NCBI GenBank assembly: GCA_014529385.2
Contig: CM043958.1
Location: 155,411,293 to 155,471,292 of the forward strand
Length of the DNA stretch: 60,000 nt
Origin: Adiantum capillus-veneris
Lineage: Eukaryota; Streptophyta; Polypodiopsida; Polypodiales; Pteridaceae
Direction of reading: 5' to 3'
Shown here in pieces: positions 56,463 to 60,000 of the stretch. Numbering within the stretch: the first letter of the stretch is position 1; each line of letters opens with the position of its first letter. The notes under the pieces are model-generated. The model was not told where the DNA came from and did not search any database. It was given only the letters and a program-made list of their open reading frames with translations. Position numbers and translations under genes: made by a program.

Positions 56463-57000
56463 ATGTTACTTTGCATATGGCTTGCCCATTTGCTTGTTTT
56501 TGGTTTGGGCAAGCCATATACAAAATGGGAAGATAGAAAGATGTTCTTAAAGTCTATATGCATTTTTAAGGAAAAATGCAAATGGACTTTAGAAACATAT
56601 TTCTCTCTTGTCGTTTGTGCTAACAAGAACGCATATGGCTTGTCCAAACCATCAATAGGAAAATGGGAAATCCATATGCAAAGTAGAAAGCAAACATGGC
56701 AAGCCATGTAAGAACAGGAAGCAAAAATTATAGGTGCACAAGTCGTTTCTGAAGTCCTTTTACGTTTCTATTGATTAAAATGCAAACGGACTTAAAAAAT
56801 GGTTTTCTCATTTGTCATTTTTGCTAACAAGAACGCATATGGATTGCCCAAACCATAAATAGGCAAATGGGCAAGCCATAATCAAAGTAACAAGCAAATA
56901 TGGCAAGCCGTGTGCAATCCATATACATTCTTAGGGTTAGGTGGCTCTTGAAACCCTCTACATGCATTGTCATGTAGACGCGTGTGTGTGTGTGTGTGTG
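56463..57000. repeat. Repeats built on CATATGGCTTGCCCA motifs
   Basis: Direct units starting AAGAACGCATATGG(C/A)TTG at 56629 and 56829 (about 200 bp apart) each contain inverted arms. The unit near 56470 carries the same words in other order (GGGCAAGCCATAT). A (GT)n tract lies at about 56980-57002. No gene. Confidence 0.6.
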
Positions 57001-57019
57001 TGTCGCATCCATGAATATA

Positions 57020-57366
57020 GAGACAAGATTATTACCCTGTGGTCCTAATCTCCGTGCACCTCTAGTCTGAGGTGTGCGGGGATCGAGCATGGCTAGAGAA
57101 TGTGAGGTTGTTAGAGCTAGCTGAAAATAGTAGAAAAACGTGAACAGACTTCGAAAATGGTTTGTCTACTTCAAAAACGCAAACAGACTTTGATAGATGA
57201 AGTAAAATAACACAATCAAACTTAAATAGTGCACCCAGACTTCAAAAACCCTAATATATAGTCATTGACCAATAAAGACAAGATTATTACCCTGTGGTCC
57301 TAATCTCAGTGCACCTCTAGACTGAGGTGTGCGGGGATCGGGCATGGATAGAGAATGTGAGGTTGC
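57020..57366. repeat. Direct pair of 90-bp repeats
   Basis: AGACAAGATTATTACCCTGT...GAATGTGAGGTTG at 57020-57110 and 57276-57366, with only a few substitutions, separated by about 165 bases. They may be remnants of small terminal repeats. The element is not identified. Confidence 0.7.
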
Positions 57367-57729
57367 CATGTATTTTCATGTAGTTAGTAGTGTGTACTTA
57401 TAACAAGAGTGGTTTAATTATTTGTTGCATCACTAGTAGATAAAGTATGGATGATAGGATGGTGTGCCCTTGTGCGCATTACAAGCATCAGATCTTTTGA
57501 AAACAAAAAATTTGCAACCAGCACATTATCAATAATTGTCTCTTTCATATAGAGAAACTACAAGACCTACGTTATCAATCTCATGGTTTGGAGACAATAG
57601 ATCAACCTCTACAAGTAGATATTGCTCCAACTTCATCCTAGAAAAGATGATTTTCAAACAAGCAGCCATCGATTGAGTCCACCTAGCCAATACCTGGTGT
57701 GGCATTTCAAGAAGTAGAAATGGAGTAGA

Positions 57730-58560
57730 TGTTAGATGCATTCTTTGACATGGATCCCATCATTGAAAACATAGAAGAAAACAACATTCAAGGCAATACT
57801 GCGAATCAATCTCAATCATCCCATCAATACTGACGACATGATACCAATGATAAAGAGGGCGAGATGATGCAAACTCTTGCGCGTATGCCGTTTTACAATG
57901 GTGCAAAAATCTCAGTTCTCCGTACCGCTTTGGCAATGCTTAATTTGTAGTGTGTTATGGGTGGTCTGACACCTTTGTCATAGAGCTTTTCAAGTAAATA
58001 CATTGTATCCAAACCATGTCAAAGTGAAAATTATAGTTCAATAATGTGATCAAGGGGTTGACTTGTTCATGTAACAACAAGTTTCTCAATGAGAAAATCT
58101 TACCAGAAGTAAATCACATGCTCTCTACCCATCCAACCGCTAAAAATATTCTTACTAATTTGGGCTTGGATTATCACAAAATACATGCATGTCCTAATGA
58201 TTGTATACTTTTTGGAAATGAGTATGCAAATTTGGAACAATGTTCCAATTGTGGATCAAACAGGTATAGAGAAGACACACAAGGAAAATTTATCCCTACA
58301 AAGGTCCTTCGAGACTTTCCTATCATTCCAAGATTAAAGAGCATGCTCAGGTGCAAGTCTATAGCCGCTTTGATGACATGGCACTCAAATACTAGATCAG
58401 TAGATGATGTGATGCGGGTACCTGCTCACTCTCATGCATGGAAGCACATAGAGAAACGTTGGCCTACATTTAAGAATGAGCCTCAATGTATCCAATTTGG
58501 TTTGGCAATGGATGGAGTAAACCCATTTGGATTACGGAGGTCAATGTCAAGGTGATAGGG
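57730..58560 (+). pseudogene. TNP2-like transposase, N-terminal/central part
   Basis: Upstream pieces read MPFYNGAKISVLRTALAMLN with stops. The open frame 58046-58555 contains HACPNDCILFGNEYANLEQC, CSNCGSNRY, LRDFPIIPRLKSMLRCK and IQFGLAMDGVNPFG, the Transposase_21 signature of CACTA elements (zinc-binding CPNDC..C..C then the RLK and DG-NPFG blocks). It ends at a frameshift, and the middle of the transposase is missing. Confidence 0.87.
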
Positions 58561-58639
58561 GACGAGCCGTAGGGACAAGGCATCATTAGAAAGATGGACA
58601 TCGCAATGCGAGAAAAGGTTATGAGATTTTGACTTCTCA

Positions 58640-59730
58640 ACTAAGACATCATGCAAAAGTGTCTAAAGAGGTACGAAGAGGAAAATCAACAATGCTTTGA
58701 CAGATCGCTTGCAATTCAAGTGCAACTGTGCCACTAGAAACCTTCCTTTTCTAGATCATCTTTAGAAATTGCCTGACTTTCCAACTGGGTGGTGGTTAAA
58801 TGCGACAATTTTAGAGGCAAAGGGGAATGGAATGTTGATTACTGAAGAGGAAGAGAAGATTTCAAGGGGTTGTGATTGGCATGTAAAGTTTCACAACTTC
58901 CTTTTCAAGCTCCACATGATCACATTACTTTAATAACTTTAAGTTTGTTTCGATTTTGTGGCTGCAGTATCACAAATATGGAGCTTTGTGGTTGCATGTG
59001 AAACACTTTAGAGTGCAATGGATAGACGAAGAAAGGGTCACCTTCGATAGTGATGTTAGGGTAAGCTTCATCCAAGAAAGTAGGAGTAGTGCTAAGGATG
59101 AGAACACCGAGACTAGCCAGCTTGAATACTTTGGCTACATCCAAGACATCTTGAAGATTAGCTTTAGAAAGTTTGTAATTTTATTTTTGATGTCAAATGG
59201 TTCAAAGTTATTACTAGCGGCCCTAATGAAACTGTGCACAAAGACAAGAGTGGATTGATTCAAGTGAACTCTAGGTGGGTGTGGACATATGCACGGGATA
59301 CATTCGTACTTCCATAGCATTGTGAACAAGTTGTATTCACACTAGATCCACTATGGAGAGATAACAATGAAAAAGATCTATCTAAACCATGCTGGCTCTA
59401 TGTTGTTCAAGTTGCTCCACGGAGCAAGCAAGTGTGTGAAGGATTGGAAGTTGAGATTGAAGAGCTTCATGAACAAAGTGCAAGGCCAATGGATGATATA
59501 AGTTTGGATTTTGAGCTGGAGGTCAATGGTGAGCATATGCATGAACCTAGACATGACCTTTCAAATACTAAAGTTGATGCGAAGAGCGACTAAGAAGTGG
59601 AGTTTGATGACAAAGATGCAAAAGTACAGATTGAGATAGACATCTTTGGTGCATCAGATCTCATAGAAGATGAGAGATTAACTACTAGGAACTCTGTTGT
59701 AAAACTATTTTTATTAGTCTACAATATTGG
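58640..59730 (+). pseudogene. CACTA transposase C-terminal (DUF4216-like) region
   Basis: GWWLNATILEAKGNGMLITE and YHKYGALWLHVKHFRVQWID precede the DUF4216-type block EYFGYIQDILKISFRKFVIL. Then come NSRWVWTYARDTFVLP, EQVVFTLDPLW and CWLYVVQVAPRSKQ, ending in an acidic tail. Frameshifts and stops between pieces. Confidence 0.7.
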
Positions 59731-59839
59731 ATAGATTCATTGAGTTGTGTTACAGCTTTGTTTTTTGTTATTTATATTGTTTAAGTGTTCCTTTTGTAAA
59801 CTAACATATATTATCTGTGATATTTGTGTATCAATAGCC

Positions 59840-59963
59840 ATGGCCGATGACAATGATACATACCCTTATAGTTTTAGTTTTTATGTCACTCCGGTCGACA
59901 TGTCACCCAAGCAGATGGGCTCCTTTTTGACACAGTTCACACCAAAGCAGGTTAGTTACACAT
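59840..59963 (+). CDS. Short ORF at right edge, unassigned
   Basis: MADDNDTYPYSFSFYVTPVD to a stop at about 59963. The ATG follows an acceptor-like TGTATCAATAG, so it may be the first coding exon of a gene continuing beyond the window (perhaps the second gene of the CACTA element). Not recognised. Confidence 0.3.
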
Positions 59964-60000
59964 AGTACCTTTGGGCAACTAGTTCCTTTTGACCTACTAC

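Larger units (their letters stand above)
57400..59730 (+). mobile_element. CACTA (En/Spm-type) transposon remnant
   Basis: Carries pieces of a TNP2-like transposase and a DUF4216-like C-terminal region (next entries). No terminal CACTA repeats could be identified, so the ends are approximate. Confidence 0.7.

Overview
This is a repeat-dominated stretch of plant nuclear DNA. The evidence is large Ty3/gypsy LTR retrotransposons with plant-type primer sites (tRNA-Asp-like and initiator tRNA-Met), a CACTA-type transposase remnant, short GT-AG introns and long microsatellites. The mix suggests a large-genome vascular plant; I cannot name the species. No rRNA, tRNA or intact single-copy gene was recognised.

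Layout. (1) 1-4950: a six-unit 106-bp hairpin satellite, a decayed histone H3/CENH3-like reading frame with an acidic tail, a second hairpin repeat, and a probable spliced minus-strand gene of unknown function. (2) 4950-10798: a 5'-truncated chromovirus ('D', plus strand). (3) 10799-13540: unassigned sequence, a 12-bp tandem repeat and an unknown gene fragment with intron-like junctions. (4) 13553-33354: element 'A' (plus strand, 5'-truncated), split in its last ORF by chromovirus 'E' (23117-32612, minus strand, both LTRs, GAAGA target duplication). (5) 33355-56462: element 'C' (minus strand, same family as A), split near its 3' end by the 19-kb element 'B' (34359-53447, plus strand, both LTRs, ATCTT target duplication). 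(6) 56463-60000: unassigned repeats and a CACTA remnant.

A, B and C belong to one lineage with an unusual plan. Combining the copies, the order is LTR, tRNA-Asp-like primer site, leader with palindromes, gag, PR1, RT, RNase H, two successive HHCC zinc domains, integrase core, a second retropepsin-like domain (PR2), a Lys/Trp-repeat tail, an internal polypurine tract, a noncoding spacer with palindromes, ORF3 (about 1,050-1,090 codons, coiled coil), terminal polypurine tract, LTR. PR2, the doubled HHCC, the internal polypurine tract and the palindromic spacer are seen in both A and B although the two have diverged strongly. They are therefore lineage traits rather than accidents of one copy. 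The palindromes are the most striking part: B has nine copies of one dyad, and A and C carry a different dyad in the same place.

Every element here carries stops or frameshifts, many of the type expected from C-to-T decay (CAG to TAG, CGA to TGA). B is the youngest and most complete.
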